A DNA stretch of 64,000 nt from Bagarius yarrelli (taxonomy: Eukaryota; Chordata; Actinopteri; Siluriformes; Sisoridae): assembly GCA_005784505.1 (NCBI GenBank), contig VCAZ01000001.1:13501597-13565596 (forward strand), given 5' to 3'. How positions within the stretch are numbered: position 1 is the first letter of the stretch; the number at the start of each line of letters is the position of its first letter. The notes under the pieces were generated by a model. That model was given only the letters and a program-made list of their open reading frames with translations. It did no database searches and was not told where the DNA came from. Positions 46,795-58,494 of this stretch are shown here, one piece after another. The position numbers were made by a program, and so were the translations under genes.

Positions 46795-48421
46795 TAATTC
46801 CTCAATAACATGAAAAGGGAGGCCATCACAATGTTACTATATTTTTTATAACTATTGGTTTTAATCTACATTGTGTAGTGCCATAACCAATGATTATAGA
46901 ACAAATTTAAAATCTTTATCATCCTTATTAACTTGTGAAAGAAACCAGTGACCTGCAGTGTAGAATGAGTTCTTGGAATTTAATTTTTTTTTACCAGCCT
47001 TATCAAGTTTTGACAGTCGAAGGAGAACTAGTTTTCAATTCTGCCAGTTTGTTTTTAAAATGTGGTGACTAATGGGACACAGGTTTATGTCACATGTTAA
47101 TGAGGACGATAATGATCATTAAATTTGTGGAAAATTATATATAAATATATTAGAAAATATACCACAATTTATTTAATATCTAGTTAACACACTAACACAC
47201 TGGTAGTTATTGACATCATAATTACTGTACCTCTTTTCAGTCCTAGTTACCATATCATAATATTAATTGTAATCAGACTGAAAGACAAGATTACTATAAG
47301 GAAAATGAAATAATGTAAGAAAAATCTTTAAGTTTCAAAAAATGCAAATTTTTTTAATCACAATAATTATTAAAACTGAGTCTGAAAATATGGTGTTCAG
47401 AAGTATTTGCTGTAATTATTTTATCGGACAATTTTATTGTGGTATTTAGATAAAAATGGTCTAGCGATATCCCAGTTGTAATGGTTTCAGAATCAAAATC
47501 AGTATTACTCCGGTTTAAAAAGTAGGCTCTCCCTAATCCTTATATAAAAGCCAGATTGACTTCTCTTTCTTTTTTTAGTACTAATTTTTCATTCATTAGG
47601 GTGAATGTCTGCTGAGTTGATGAAAGGGGTCTGGGAGTTTAAAAATCTTTAATGCCTTTTCTTAGATGGTGATAGATTGAGAGAGATTGAGAGCGTGAGC
47701 GTACTGTAGAAGAATGAAAGAATAAAGAGAATGACAGAGACTGGAGTGTAACCATCCATAAAATCTAATCTTCGAAGCTTTGCCATTATTTTCTCAGTTC
47801 CCAGACTGAACTGTTTGATGGTAAACTCAGACTGAAGACATTTGACATGTTGCTGGAGATCGCTCTAATGAGACTAGGTCAGAAAGATGCTATGCTGCAT
47901 GATATTTGTAACTCACTGCTGGATAGCTCCTAATATTGTCTTAGTGTCTCATAGTCTAGGTAATATTGTGGGAACAACATTGTTGAAAGTGCATCATATA
48001 ACGAGTCTGAGTAGCACATCTGCTTAATGTACTGTGGCAAAATCCATCAGAGAAAAATGAGGTGTGCGTTGTTGTCTCTAAAAAAAGCATGAATGCTTTT
48101 GTAACTCGTGTGCCATTGAAATCCAATTACATCGATTTCTGTAGCAAGGTTTGTTGGAAAAGCTGCTTTCAAACTATAGCTTTGCTGGTAGAACAGCGAT
48201 GAATGAGCTTTTGGTTGCTGTGGATGTGATGTTAGTCCTTGGTGGTAATGTAGCATAAAGGAAATCTAAGGTCATGTGTGCTTATTTCTGTCTTACTGTC
48301 CTCTGTCTCTCTTTGCTTAATGCCTAGACTTAAAGAGACTTTTAAAATATGTGAATTGCCGACTAACTTTACTGCCTTTTTTTATCGTTATCGGGTCATT
48401 GAAGCAAAGTAGGACACACGA
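46795..48421. other. Unannotated AT-rich DNA
   Basis: No gene recognised. Confidence 0.5.
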
Positions 48422-48774
48422 ACATTACATCTATATTTGTTTTGTTGAAAATCCTTTGTCATATCTAAGCTTAACTTTACTTTTAAAATAACCTTTACAC
48501 TTTCCAAAAAATACTTTCCACTAGATTGTGTTGTGTGACTGTGTGGATTTGTATTCATTCAGCTACAATAGTATTAATGAGATCAGACACTAATTTTAGG
48601 TGAGGAGGTCTGGGGTTCAGTCAGTGTTCCAGTTCATCCTAAAGGTGTTCAGTGTGATTGAGTCAGAGTCAGGATTCTGTACAGGACACTCCAGTTTACA
48701 GGACACTCCACTCCAACCAGAACCTAGCATGTCTTCATGGAGAGCAGAGACTTTGTGCACAGGAACATTGGTTT
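48422..48774 (-). mobile_element. Degenerate Tc1-like relic (family E)
   Basis: 'tactttccactagattgtgt', 'ttgtattcattcagctacaa', 'ggtgaggaggtctggggttc', 'agttcatcctaaaggtgttc', 'ccagaacctagcatgtcttc' and 'tttgtgcacaggaacattgg' are in family order. A local duplication of 'acaggacactcca' is visible near 48681-48710. The right terminus is missing. Confidence 0.8.
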
Positions 48775-49606
48775 CTTATAATTAGTCTTTAAACTACATC
48801 TGGGGTTTAAAAGTGGTCATTCTTTGTAACTGCGCTGGTACATTTTAAATTCTTTTAAATTAAATTAAATTTTATTTGTATATTGCATTTATTTATATAT
48901 TTACATTGTGGCAAAACAAATGCTGTAATTAAATGCTGTAATAAAACTAAAAATAAAATCTTTTATGTAATCACTCTACTTGACTGTGCTCTCCATTTCA
49001 ATTTTTTTTTTTTCTAGCCTAAAGCTGTTATGACAGTAGGGTTAACCTCATCAATGAACAATGACTTTAATTATATCAAATTTTATATATATATATACAC
49101 ATTTTACTGTAAGCAAATTTATAGGAGAAAAAAAAGCACGATTTTTTGGGCTCTTTCAGTCAATTATATTTAATTGATTATAAATCATTTACTCAATTAC
49201 CTTTATTTACTTTTTTATAGAACTTTTAGTGTTTGTGTAATCTAAGCTGGTAAGAAGATCATAAATAACAGAGGTAACTTTTAATGGGAGTCTGAGAAAA
49301 GCTGCTGTTGATTAAAAACCTTGGAAGAAAAGAGCTGGAATCTGTAAACAGTTGCAGTGTGATTAGAGCATTTTGCATATCAGCTACTTAAAGAAGAATG
49401 ACCGGCTTTCCAGTATGGCAGCTGATCCATCTATTCCTAACAGAAGATTTGCTTTTAAATTAATGAACAATATACAATCAATTAAGTAGATCAGAACAGC
49501 CAATCAATAGCTTAATTACAGCTAATTTAATGCTTCCGCTGGAAATGATTCTATTTATTATGCAGCTGTAACTTAATCAAACCTCAACCGGTGTGAAGAT
49601 AAAGAT

Positions 49607-49607
<1 letters not shown>
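48775..49607. other. Unannotated DNA, possible conserved non-coding block at 49250-49590
   Basis: No ORF or repeat. The second half is unusually rich in TAAT/ATTA cores and contains 'attttgcatat' (octamer-like), a pattern seen in developmental enhancers; this is inference only. Confidence 0.3.

Positions 49608-49642
<35 letters not shown>
49608..49642 (+). repeat. (CA)n microsatellite
   Basis: About 17 CA units, followed by degenerate 'gtacgcacgcacacac'. Confidence 0.95.
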
Positions 49643-49644
<2 letters not shown>

Positions 49645-49741
49645 ACGCACGCACACACAGAATTTCTCTCACTTTCTTTAACAAGTACAAATATACAAGC
49701 ACAAATGTAGTGCGAAGATTTTTAAAACATTTACTGGTGCC

Positions 49742-49767
<26 letters not shown>
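49742..49767 (+). repeat. (TA)13 microsatellite
   Basis: Uninterrupted TA run. Confidence 0.95.
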
Positions 49768-49773
<6 letters not shown>

Positions 49774-51065
49774 TTACATTTGTTTACAAACTAAAAATAA
49801 AAATAACACTCAGCTAATGAAACCTAACACTTGAGGTGCAAAACTTCGGACCAGACGCACAACAAGAAGCACATTCTCAACCTCACACATTTTTGCAAAT
49901 CATTACATTGTTTTATAAAACACTAAACACTCTTTTCTACTCTAGACACAGAAATCGAACAGAATGTCTCTTCCTCGTCATTTAAAGACACTGCTTTCCA
50001 AAGTACCACCTCTATAAACCAACTGTTCAAACACGGCCTTCAGGTGTGCAGACAATTAGCTGCCTAATTCTAAACTCACCAATCAGGCTCAAGCACTGCA
50101 AAAAGAAAAGAGGTGAGTTTTGCCAACAAAATTGGAAGGCAGCATCACAGTAAGAGGGGGAGCATTTGGAGGAAGGGGGTGTAGAGAGGGGATGTGGGTG
50201 AGGCAAATATTTTCACACTTTATGAATTGCGTGACTGTCTGTATCAGCTTCTCTGTAATCCTTGACAAACCGACAAGCCGCCTCGCCTCGCGAGTGTGGA
50301 CCGCGCTGTTACTTACAGTCAATCAAAAATGAGAACCTGCTTAGTTTTGTGTTGGTCGGGACTTTCTACACCCCTTCTTCAAGCTTCTTACCACACATTC
50401 CACCTCAGACTGCTTTTATCAAATCACTAATTATACAAAAGAAAATAAAAACGTATTTGTATACAGCTGTGTTTACCAAATTTTGATTGGATGGGCCTAA
50501 CAGACGTTTGGGTGAGCTCAGCCCACCCCTGCCAATGTTGAGAGATGTGATTGAGAGTTGAGAACGTAGAGGATGAAGGGGCCTTATATTTGCAGGGGAA
50601 CAGGAGAAAGCTATCATAAACATGATTTTGGACACTTATGCGATACGACTTATGTTTCTTGTGAAGTGTTTCAGTTTGCAGAAGAACTCTGGTGTTTTGC
50701 TGTTTCTGTGTGAATGTGTGAATTGAGTGTAGTGTTTTGACTAAATCAGCCTTGTATTTTTAAATTGTGCTTAAGCATTTGTAGAAAGCTGTAAATATGG
50801 CTGCACTGTAAACAGACATTTCTCTGCTCTGACACACAGAAATGAAATGATAGCTGGATTAGCGAGTCCTAAAAGCTTTTTGAAAAGTGTTTAGAATCTC
50901 TAAGTAATTCCGGATTACAGCAGCATTTACAGTGATTACATGTTCTATGTGTTTAGTGCCGAGCTTGGCATCCCTCTCATATTCCTATTGTTGTATGTAA
51001 GCTTTGGCAAAAAGACTAGAGACCATAAACACAAACACTATTATACACTATTGTAATAAATGACC
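49768..51065. other. Unannotated DNA
   Basis: No gene recognised. Frames of 70-77 codons overlap on opposite strands near 50089-50332 and look accidental. Confidence 0.5.
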
Positions 51066-51195
51066 ATAACATCCATTTTTTACACAGATTTAGTCTCACT
51101 CTTCCTCCTGTAATAACCTATAATAACCAGTTTGGGAAAGACATACCTAAAGTTTATGCTGGTAAGGAGTCCACAACTTTTGGCCACAGTGAATG
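51066..51195. mobile_element. Tc1-like relic reduced to its two ends (family E)
   Basis: 'acagatttagtctcactctt' and 'cctcctgtaataacctataa' come from one end; 'ctggtaaggagtccacaact' and 'tttggccacagtgaatgta' from the other. The middle is deleted, leaving about 130 bp. Confidence 0.65.
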
Positions 51196-51410
51196 TATAC
51201 ATACTATAGCTCTGTCTTTCAGAAGTTCATTTAAGACTTTTGAAGGTGCTAATTATAAGTTGTAAGTTACAAAGTTGTAACTTTAGACTGCATTAACTAT
51301 AAACAAACAATTAAGAATACAGTATATAGTGTTTAGGATAAAAACACATTAGTGAGCTAGCAGCAGTAGCTTGCTTTCACTGCTACACAAAAACATACTA
51401 TGGTATCTTA

Positions 51411-51835
51411 CACTACCTTATCCTATCCTATCCTATCCCTACCCTACCTTATCCTATCCTATCCCTAACCTACCCTATCCCACCTTATCCTATCCTATCC
51501 TATCCCTACCCCTATTCTATACATACCCTACCTTATCCTATCCTATCCTATCCTATCCTATCCCTAATCTACCCTATCCCACCTTATCCTGTCCTATCCC
51601 TACCCCTATTCTATACATACCCTACCTTATCCTATCCTATCCTATCCTATCCTATCCTATCCTATCCTATCCTATCCTATCCTATCCTATCCTATCCTAT
51701 CCTATCCTATCCTACCCTATCAGTTCCTATCTTATTCTACCCATCACCACCATATCCTATTCCTACCCTAACTTATCCTATTCTCTCCTACCGACCCTAC
51801 CCTAACCTATTTCTTTCTTATCCTATCCTATCCTG
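51411..51835 (+). repeat. TCCTA pentanucleotide minisatellite with higher-order units
   Basis: About 420 bp of TCCTA-type pentamers. Two longer units, each starting 'accctaccttatcctatcc', lie at 51441-51524 (84 bp) and 51525-51618 (94 bp). Both contain variant pentamers ending in 'cctattctatacat'. A third start at 51619 leads into a homogeneous TCCTA run to about 51712, then degenerate repeats. The plus strand is open for 144 codons (51371-51805) with a Tyr-Pro-Ile-Leu-Ser pattern; this follows from the absence of stops in the repeat and is not a gene. Confidence 0.95.
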
Positions 51836-52154
51836 TCACTGCTCCAGCATTATGATCTCTGTCATTAGTCCGCTCATTATCACTCACAGCTGTGTTCAAA
51901 TCAATGCCAGTGAGCCTGCTATTAGCTATGGTAAGCATTAATGAGCCTTGTCCCTAACCCATGTTCAAATTTTACCTGACAGTTTCATATAGCTGGATTT
52001 AAACCTAAAGTATGTACAAGTATTTATCATTTTACCTAATTTTTCACAATTGTACTTGTCTTTGAAGAAGGACAATAATCCAAAAAAATACAACGCATGA
52101 CTTGTTCATGGATTCCCCCCTCCACACTAAATCTTTTTTTTATCCATTTTTCTG
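51836..52154. other. Unannotated DNA
   Basis: No gene recognised. Confidence 0.5.
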
Positions 52155-52263
52155 GCTCCAGTCTTCTGGAAATTTCTTTCCGCTAAATTATACATTTGAA
52201 GATTTGTGTTCATTCAGCTACAAGTGCATTAGTGAGACACTTAAGTTAAAAAAGGAGGAGGTC
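52155..52263 (-). mobile_element. Tc1-like fragment (family E)
   Basis: 'ccagtcttctggaaatttct', 'tttccgctaaattatacatt', 'gatttgtgttcattcagcta' and 'gcattagtgagacac' follow the family order. Confidence 0.7.
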
Positions 52264-52603
52264 GGCCATTAAAGCTTATGCAACCCAATTTCTACACATT
52301 CTACACAATTGTATCATTTCAGTTTTGAAATATAAAACCAAAGCTCAGGATTCAAACTCAACATTTATTTGCCAAATGTAAAATACATTTTATAGTATTT
52401 TGTGAAATGCTTTTTATGACTGAAAGTAAAAACAAGGTAAGTTAAGACAAGATAAGAATAAGAGTCTTAGGATGGTTGAGGTCCTTTATAATCTTTTTGG
52501 CCCTGGTCCAAGCACTGTTTGTAGGTTAGGGAGCTTCTAGAGCTCAAACTATAAATGTAAGCACATTATACGTGAACAAATGGAAACCCCCCAAACCCGA
52601 AAT
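52264..52603. other. Unannotated DNA
   Basis: No gene recognised. Confidence 0.5.
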
Positions 52604-52785
52604 TGTAGCAAGTGATAGCTTAGCGGTTAAGTTGTTGGCTTGCTATTAGAAAGATTATGGGTTTGATTCCCAGCACCGCCAAATTACCACTGATAAAGCC
52701 CTTCACCCTTAATTGCCCAGTTGTATAAATAAGATAAATGTAAGTCGCTCTGAATAGGGACCAAATATTGGAAAGGTAAACGTAA
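52604..52785 (+). repeat. tRNA-derived SINE (type 1), full length
   Basis: Head 'gtgatagcttagcggttaag', B-box 'ttatgggtttgattcccagc', middle 'cttcacccttaattgcccag' and tail 'aaatgtaagtcgctctgaat' with 'ccaaatattg'. This plus-strand copy shows the block order most directly; the 'gggcccctgagcaagg' part is shortened. Confidence 0.88.
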
Positions 52786-53174
52786 AAAGAAGTTAAAAAA
52801 TAAGGTGGCGTCATATATAGACACAAAGGGGGACAGAAGACATACATAATCGGGTTATTGTTGGTAGATTGATAACTATAGCGCTTACAGATCTCCCTCT
52901 CTTTTGGGGTTTTTGTCTTGCTTTAGTAAAGATAAAGATGAAAGATTTGCTTGTTTCTCTTTCGTTGATTACATTTTCAATATAAGACCTTCAGGTTATA
53001 TCATCCATACGCAGACCATAAATCTTTATACAGTGTTTCCTTGCAGAAAACACGCATTTTATTTATAGCTCTGCTTTAACTATGCAATATCTTCATGAGG
53101 GGGCAGCCAAAATTGTTCAGGTCAGAAATTGCTGGTCAGGAATTGCTGGTCAGGACATCGTGATCATGTCCACG

Positions 53175-53300
53175 ATAAATGAGGACATAAAGTTAGTGGG
53201 TGTGAGTAAAGACAATGTAGAGAATAGGGTTAGGTGGAGACAGATGATTCGCTGTGGCGATCCCTAATAGGAGAACAGCCGAAAGAAGAAGAAGAAGAAA
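53175..53300 (+). pseudogene. Non-LTR retrotransposon 3' end (reverse-transcriptase C-terminus)
   Basis: An open frame ends NVENRVRWRQMIRCGDP and TAA at 53265-53267, then a short 3' UTR 'tagg agaacagccgaaag' and a GAA/AAG simple tail. The 'RVRWRQMIRCGDP' terminus followed by 'agccgaaagaagaagaag' is, by recall, a typical 3' end of a fish RTE-like LINE. The upstream reverse-transcriptase and endonuclease parts are absent, as expected of 5'-truncated insertion. Confidence 0.75.
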
Positions 53301-53884
53301 TTGCTGGTCAGTAATGGCAGATAAACTCTTGTTATCCACTTTAAACTGTGTATTAAAATATGCATGACAAAGACATGACAAAAAATTTGCATATTTTGTG
53401 TCCGGCTTAAGAATTTTCAAACTTGAAGTTGGATTATTGAACGAGCCTTGTCAAAAATTCTTCAAAGATGAACATACTTCCAGTTTACAAAAAAAGAATT
53501 TTCTTTTTAACTAAAAATTAAATTGGTAAGATTCCTAAATGAGAAAACTAGACTTCTGTTCAGTGTGCTTTAAAAAGCTTCTAAATTTAGTTGTTGTAAT
53601 AACAGTGCATTTCCTGTTGTTAGACAGTAAAGACAAACACAACTGCAAGCTTTCTGTGGGAAAAAACCCAGTAAAAAAACATCAGGACAAACACCAAAAA
53701 CCTGGAACTTAAATTTGGACACTAATCAACAACAAATTTAAGACAGGTTTAATAGTGTCTGTGATTTATTTTACGAGAATAATGATTAGAGAATCCCACC
53801 TGATTCTGACACATGGGCTGCATACTTTTAAATACATCATCCTCTGACCTTTTTTTTACTTGGTTTCATCTGTGAGTGTGTGCA
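53301..53884. other. Unannotated DNA
   Basis: No gene recognised. Confidence 0.5.
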
Positions 53885-53996
53885 TGTGTGTGTGTGTGTG
53901 TGGGGGGGGTGTAGTATAAGTTGCCATGTTTGTTGATGTACACGTATGTGTAATGTGTGTGTGGATGGGTTGGTGTGTGTGTGTGTGTGTGTGTGT
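53885..53996 (+). repeat. Two TG microsatellites, one with a G8 run
   Basis: (TG)n then eight G at 53885-53909, and a second TG run at 53972-53996, separated by TG-rich sequence. A CT run follows near 54043-54058. Confidence 0.92.
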
Positions 53997-54058
53997 TAGT
54001 GTCTCTATTGTATAGGGAATGTTTCTATGTTTCCTTGTCTCTGTCTCTCTCTCTCTCT

Positions 54059-54919
54059 GGATCTCTCATCCATGAACGCTGTGTCATAGGCTGCTACCAC
54101 TTAGTGCAGCACCGAATTAATTACCTCAAACGTTCAGTCATTAATATGTCAGAAAATCATTGGGTTTGCTTAACATTCCAGGTGATGCCTAGCCTTCACT
54201 CACAGAGCTGAGATGCAAACTGAGTTGAAGGACAATGAGCATCCATGTCAATATCTGCTAAATAAAAGCCACAGCTGACACCCTGCATAAATATTTGGCT
54301 TCTGTTGATTAGTCGCTAAAATGACAAGCATTTCATCACCTGATCAAATTAAAAATGTTAAAAAAAAAGAAAACACTGATAAACTGGTCATGAATATCTG
54401 CTGTTTAGATGATGCGTTTCTGTCTGTTCAGGATGGCATGTGGAATCATATTATCTGCCCGCACTGAGTTTATGCTCAAAAAACCAGAGGGATGTTAAGT
54501 GTAGGACATTAAAGGTGGAACATCTTATATTTAGAATCAATCTATAGCCAAACATATGGCAAAAAAATTGTTGTATATAAAGACGCAGAAGGCAGTCCTG
54601 CTATTGGTTGCCCTAGTAACAGTGATACAATACTGAATGTGGTTGGAGGAAGTAGCATTCCACTACCACAAATCAGTTTTGCCGTAACTAAAATGAAGCA
54701 TTCGTAAAATAGATTGGGTCTTTGGGTATACAATTAATTATACATTGTGTGTATCATTGTATGAATCTGTGTTTTCTTTACCATCTACCTTAAAGTTCTT
54801 CACATAAACTAATGCTTAATGCCAGCCAAACACGTAAATGAGACACAGCTCTACCTTAAATGTCCCGAATGAATTAATGTAATTAAGCGAATCGAAAGAA
54901 TAAAAAATGAAGCCATAGT
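54059..54919. other. Unannotated DNA
   Basis: No gene recognised. Confidence 0.5.
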
Positions 54920-55012
54920 TTCAAGTGGTCCAGTTGTAGGACTGCTGATCAGATGATCATTGGTTCAATTCTCAGCTCCACCAAGCTGCCACTGTTAGGC
55001 CCATAAATGGAG
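54920..55012 (+). repeat. SINE (type 1), 5' part
   Basis: 'tcaagtggtccagttgtagg', 'gatcattggttcaattctca' (B-box) and 'ctgccactgttaggcccata' without the 3' tail. Confidence 0.7.
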
Positions 55013-55685
55013 CCCAGTACTACTTTTTTACTTTGTTATTCCAATCATTTTCATAGTAACTCATATTCTAAATAAATTCAGACTATAATAATCCTAGACT
55101 AACTAGACAATTCAGAACATTTGCTCTAAATTGCATTAAAAAATACCAAAATATTTTTTGTGGTTTGTTCCTTCTCAGAATGCCTCATCTTGATTCTAAC
55201 TTGGAATAGTCTTCTCATTCACCAGTTTCCTACTGACATCAAATCAGCTTAGCTGTTCTTCTTTGCTCTCCATTTCTACTTTTGAATGGGTTTAGAGCGG
55301 TATTGGCTTCAGAGCGGGTAATATATAGACAAAGTACTTGGTTAAATCCATAATATTGACAAGACTAATCTCTCCTTTGGGAAACTAATCACCAACATCT
55401 GAATTATCCCTGATGTTAGCTTCCTAGTTGTTGCTAAGCGACACACTTGTTGCTGTGCTGCAAATAATTTAATCCAATATGTTGCATAAATGATTAACCC
55501 TAACTACAGCGAAACAGAATTGACACTCGGGTCTTGAAGTGCACTTCATGTAGTTTTTTTAAAGCTATTCGATGTTACAAAACAAACAAACATTAAAGGA
55601 TTTCTACGTGTTTTATATTTTGCACCTTGGTTAAAAGGATGTAGTTACTACTTTTCAAATGATCACTTAAACAGTATTGTAATGA
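55013..55685. other. Unannotated AT-rich DNA
   Basis: No gene recognised. Confidence 0.5.
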
Positions 55686-56125
55686 AACTCCACTGAGGCG
55701 AGACGTTCTGAACCCAGTGTGGTTTATTTACAACGTCACAAGATAATAAACACAAACTAAACAAGAACTGACCTAGTGCACTTAGCTTAGCATTATCTTA
55801 GCATAGCTTAGCATAAGCATAAACAGACTCAGCGAACAATAAACATGAACTTGACATCACCTGACATACAATTACTCACAACCAGACAAACAAGACAAAC
55901 CAATGGGAACATGACACGAGGACAAGAGGATCGCGTGACAGGAACGCATGGGGAATTAAAAAAAATTAAAGAAATGAAACAAAAGGAATTAAACAAAAGC
56001 GTAAAACATGACCTAATAAAAGCATGAACAAATAAACACGAAACATAAATAAAACATCAACATGAACCATAAACATACCAAGAAACATAAACCCGGAACA
56101 TGAAACATGAAACGTGAAGTATCAT
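55686..56125 (-). repeat. Unclassified repeat, possibly LTR-like
   Basis: On the minus strand the segment ends 'aaataaaccacactgggttc' and 'agaacgtctcgcctcagtgg', i.e. a poly(A) signal shortly before an end, as in the R-U5 region of an LTR. The rest is built of degenerate 'catgtttcgtgtttatgttt'-like units. No second LTR, primer site or gag/pol remnant was found. Confidence 0.3.
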
Positions 56126-58336
56126 GATAGATACATTACCAACATCTTATAATGACCTGACATATTACCTTAAGAAGTTTGTGAAATGTTTCCATGACCA
56201 GTGAAATCTAAGCTCTTCTAATAGACATAAATGGACTTCTGGTCAGTAGACTGAGTGGAGTTCTATCTTGGAGAATTGCTGTGTCTATAAGCATGAAATA
56301 TGGTGCTTACAGAAATGTGCACTCTCACATTTCTGCAAGCAGCAAATATAAATAATAAATTGCTTTAGCTCCTTTCAGAGGAGGAGGCACAGCATTTGGC
56401 AGCTGCAGTTTCTCATACGCGGTAGATCTCTGAATCAGCTCGACTTCTCGCCAGGAATAACTGATATTTGCAACCGCTCAGTCTGTTGTAAAATATCACC
56501 TGACTCACAACTGTTCCTGCACTCTGTCTGTTTTCTTTCTGCCGTTTCTCCTAGCTAGTCGCAACAGCCATCCAGATGGCATGCGTTGCCGAATATTTAC
56601 TCATAGCTGTCCTCTTTTGTTTATTTTAGATTTGTTGGTTCAAACTCGTCTAACACGCTAGATAGAAATATATGAGAATTTATCAACGCTGGCGCTTCGA
56701 ATGCTATTGTGTTGGAAAGTTGCATTGACTTCATGACATTCATGCACTTTCAAAAATTCGCTTTCCTTTAATGATTTATCCTGAATTTTCTGTCACATAT
56801 GGGCAAAGACATTAAGCAGTGGGGAGGGGTGAAGACGGCGGTCAGAGGAAATCAATAAATGTGGTTTTGTCATTGGAAGCCAGGAAAGCCTCACAGTTTA
56901 GACTAAAGAAACAGGTCATTTTTAGAAACTCTTGGCGTTTAAGAGAAATGGATTCGAGTCCCTTGCGAAGAGGCTCTTTGACGGATCACCTTTTGATCAC
57001 CTTTTCTTCACTTTATCCCAAAAAGCAACACAATTGAGAAGGTTGATTTTCCTTACAGGGAAAAGCACCAGTGATGCTAATAGAATCGTTTGTTTTTGTT
57101 TTTTCTCATTTCCTGTCTTGTTTTCTGACAGATGACTGACCCGTGACAGAATGGCAGGGCTGCTGAGTGTTGTCTGTTCTGCCGCAACCTGCTGACAGAC
57201 TGGCAGGGCTCTCAGTGATCCAAGCTTGACTAGCTCAGCGGAAACAACACGCCGTGCACACTTGCTGTGAAACTGCTCACTTTATCAAGCAACCAAACTC
57301 AGTTTGGTGCTGTAATAAAACAGCCAACAGTCAGCCAAACGCATAAACGAGACACAGCTCTACCATCATGTCCCGAATTACGACAACTGATATGTTTGCT
57401 ATTGGCGATATAATAATAGGAAATCATGTTAGGAAAGGCAAATACACAGCTCGAAGGCGGAAGAACAGTCGAAGTCGGAGAAGGAGAACAGCGTGGGAGA
57501 AGCAGACGTGAATCCTCCAGCTAAGTATTTTATACCAGGAACGTTATATGTGTGCGTGAATGACTGTGTGCAGTCATGCAACACATCCGCAGCAGAAACT
57601 TTATGACCATAAAAAAAGATCCATGCTGATTAGACTTTTATGAAGAGGGAAACCTGATCGTATTATTTTATATGCCAAGCTAGAATAGGCACTAAAAAAT
57701 ATTAACACTAGACAGATCTTACAAAGCAGCCTGGAAGGGAAGCGTGCTAATCGCGCCCCAGAAAAAAATGAGCTACTAGCTAATGCTGATGGAAAGAGAT
57801 TTTCAGTCATCAAGAACTGAAATGAAATATTTCACAAATTATTCACAGACAATTTTATACGACTCAGAATAAGGCATTAGTATGGTAGGACCAGAGCTGA
57901 GCCCTTTTACGCTAAATTGTGCATCCTTAAATCTTGTAATTAATCATGATCATGTTTAATTATAAACATAGAAGCAAACATTTATTTTAGGTCATCTTTT
58001 AGTAACTGCCAGCACATAAAATGTAATTAATCTCACTTACAGGAGCTAAATATGATACACAGCATTACACACTGCTGAGATCTACAAGCTGGAAGCATCA
58101 CTGACTGCTGCAGTGTGAATGTGTAAATGCATTATGGTGTTTATTTTTCCTTTGCCCCGCTGAAATCTCAGTCTGTTTTCAGTGTCTCCCACTACAGTGT
58201 TTTCTGACGGATAAGTCGTAAATAGTGTTTTGTGCTTGTTTTGGGGTGTGTTTAGCACTTCATCTTTTTTATGTCACAGTCCACATTAATGCTTAATGCT
58301 AACTTTTGCTTACTTTTAAGCATAATATGGTCTACA
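56126..58336. other. Unannotated DNA
   Basis: No exon recognised. Short frames near 56819-57135 and 57601-57813 have no known motif. Confidence 0.5.
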
Positions 58337-58486
58337 ACAGGGGTCATCAAACTCGGTCCTGGATATCTAGTGTCCTGCAAAGTTTAGCTCTAACTTGCTT
58401 AGCAAGACCTTGATTATCTACTTAAGGTATGTTTGATTAGAACTCTGCAGAACACCAGGACTCCAGGGCCGAGTTTGATGAGGTCT
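58337..58486. mobile_element. hAT-type MITE with 8-bp target duplication
   Basis: The left end 'acaggggtcatcaaactcgg' and the right end 'gggccgagtttgatgaggtc' are inverted copies. 'ggtctaca' (58329-58336) and 'ggtctaaa' (58487-58494) flank it with 7 of 8 matches, the size typical of hAT elements. It is 150 bp and non-coding. The interior pair 'gtcctgcaaagtttagctct' and 'aactctgcagaacaccagga' continues the inverted symmetry. Confidence 0.88.
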
Positions 58487-58494
58487 GGTCTAAA

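Noticed and set aside
51371..51805. 144-codon Tyr-Pro-Leu-Ser-rich frame
   Set aside because: It is the translation of a stop-free pentanucleotide repeat; the period of 5 nt gives a 5-residue protein period automatically.
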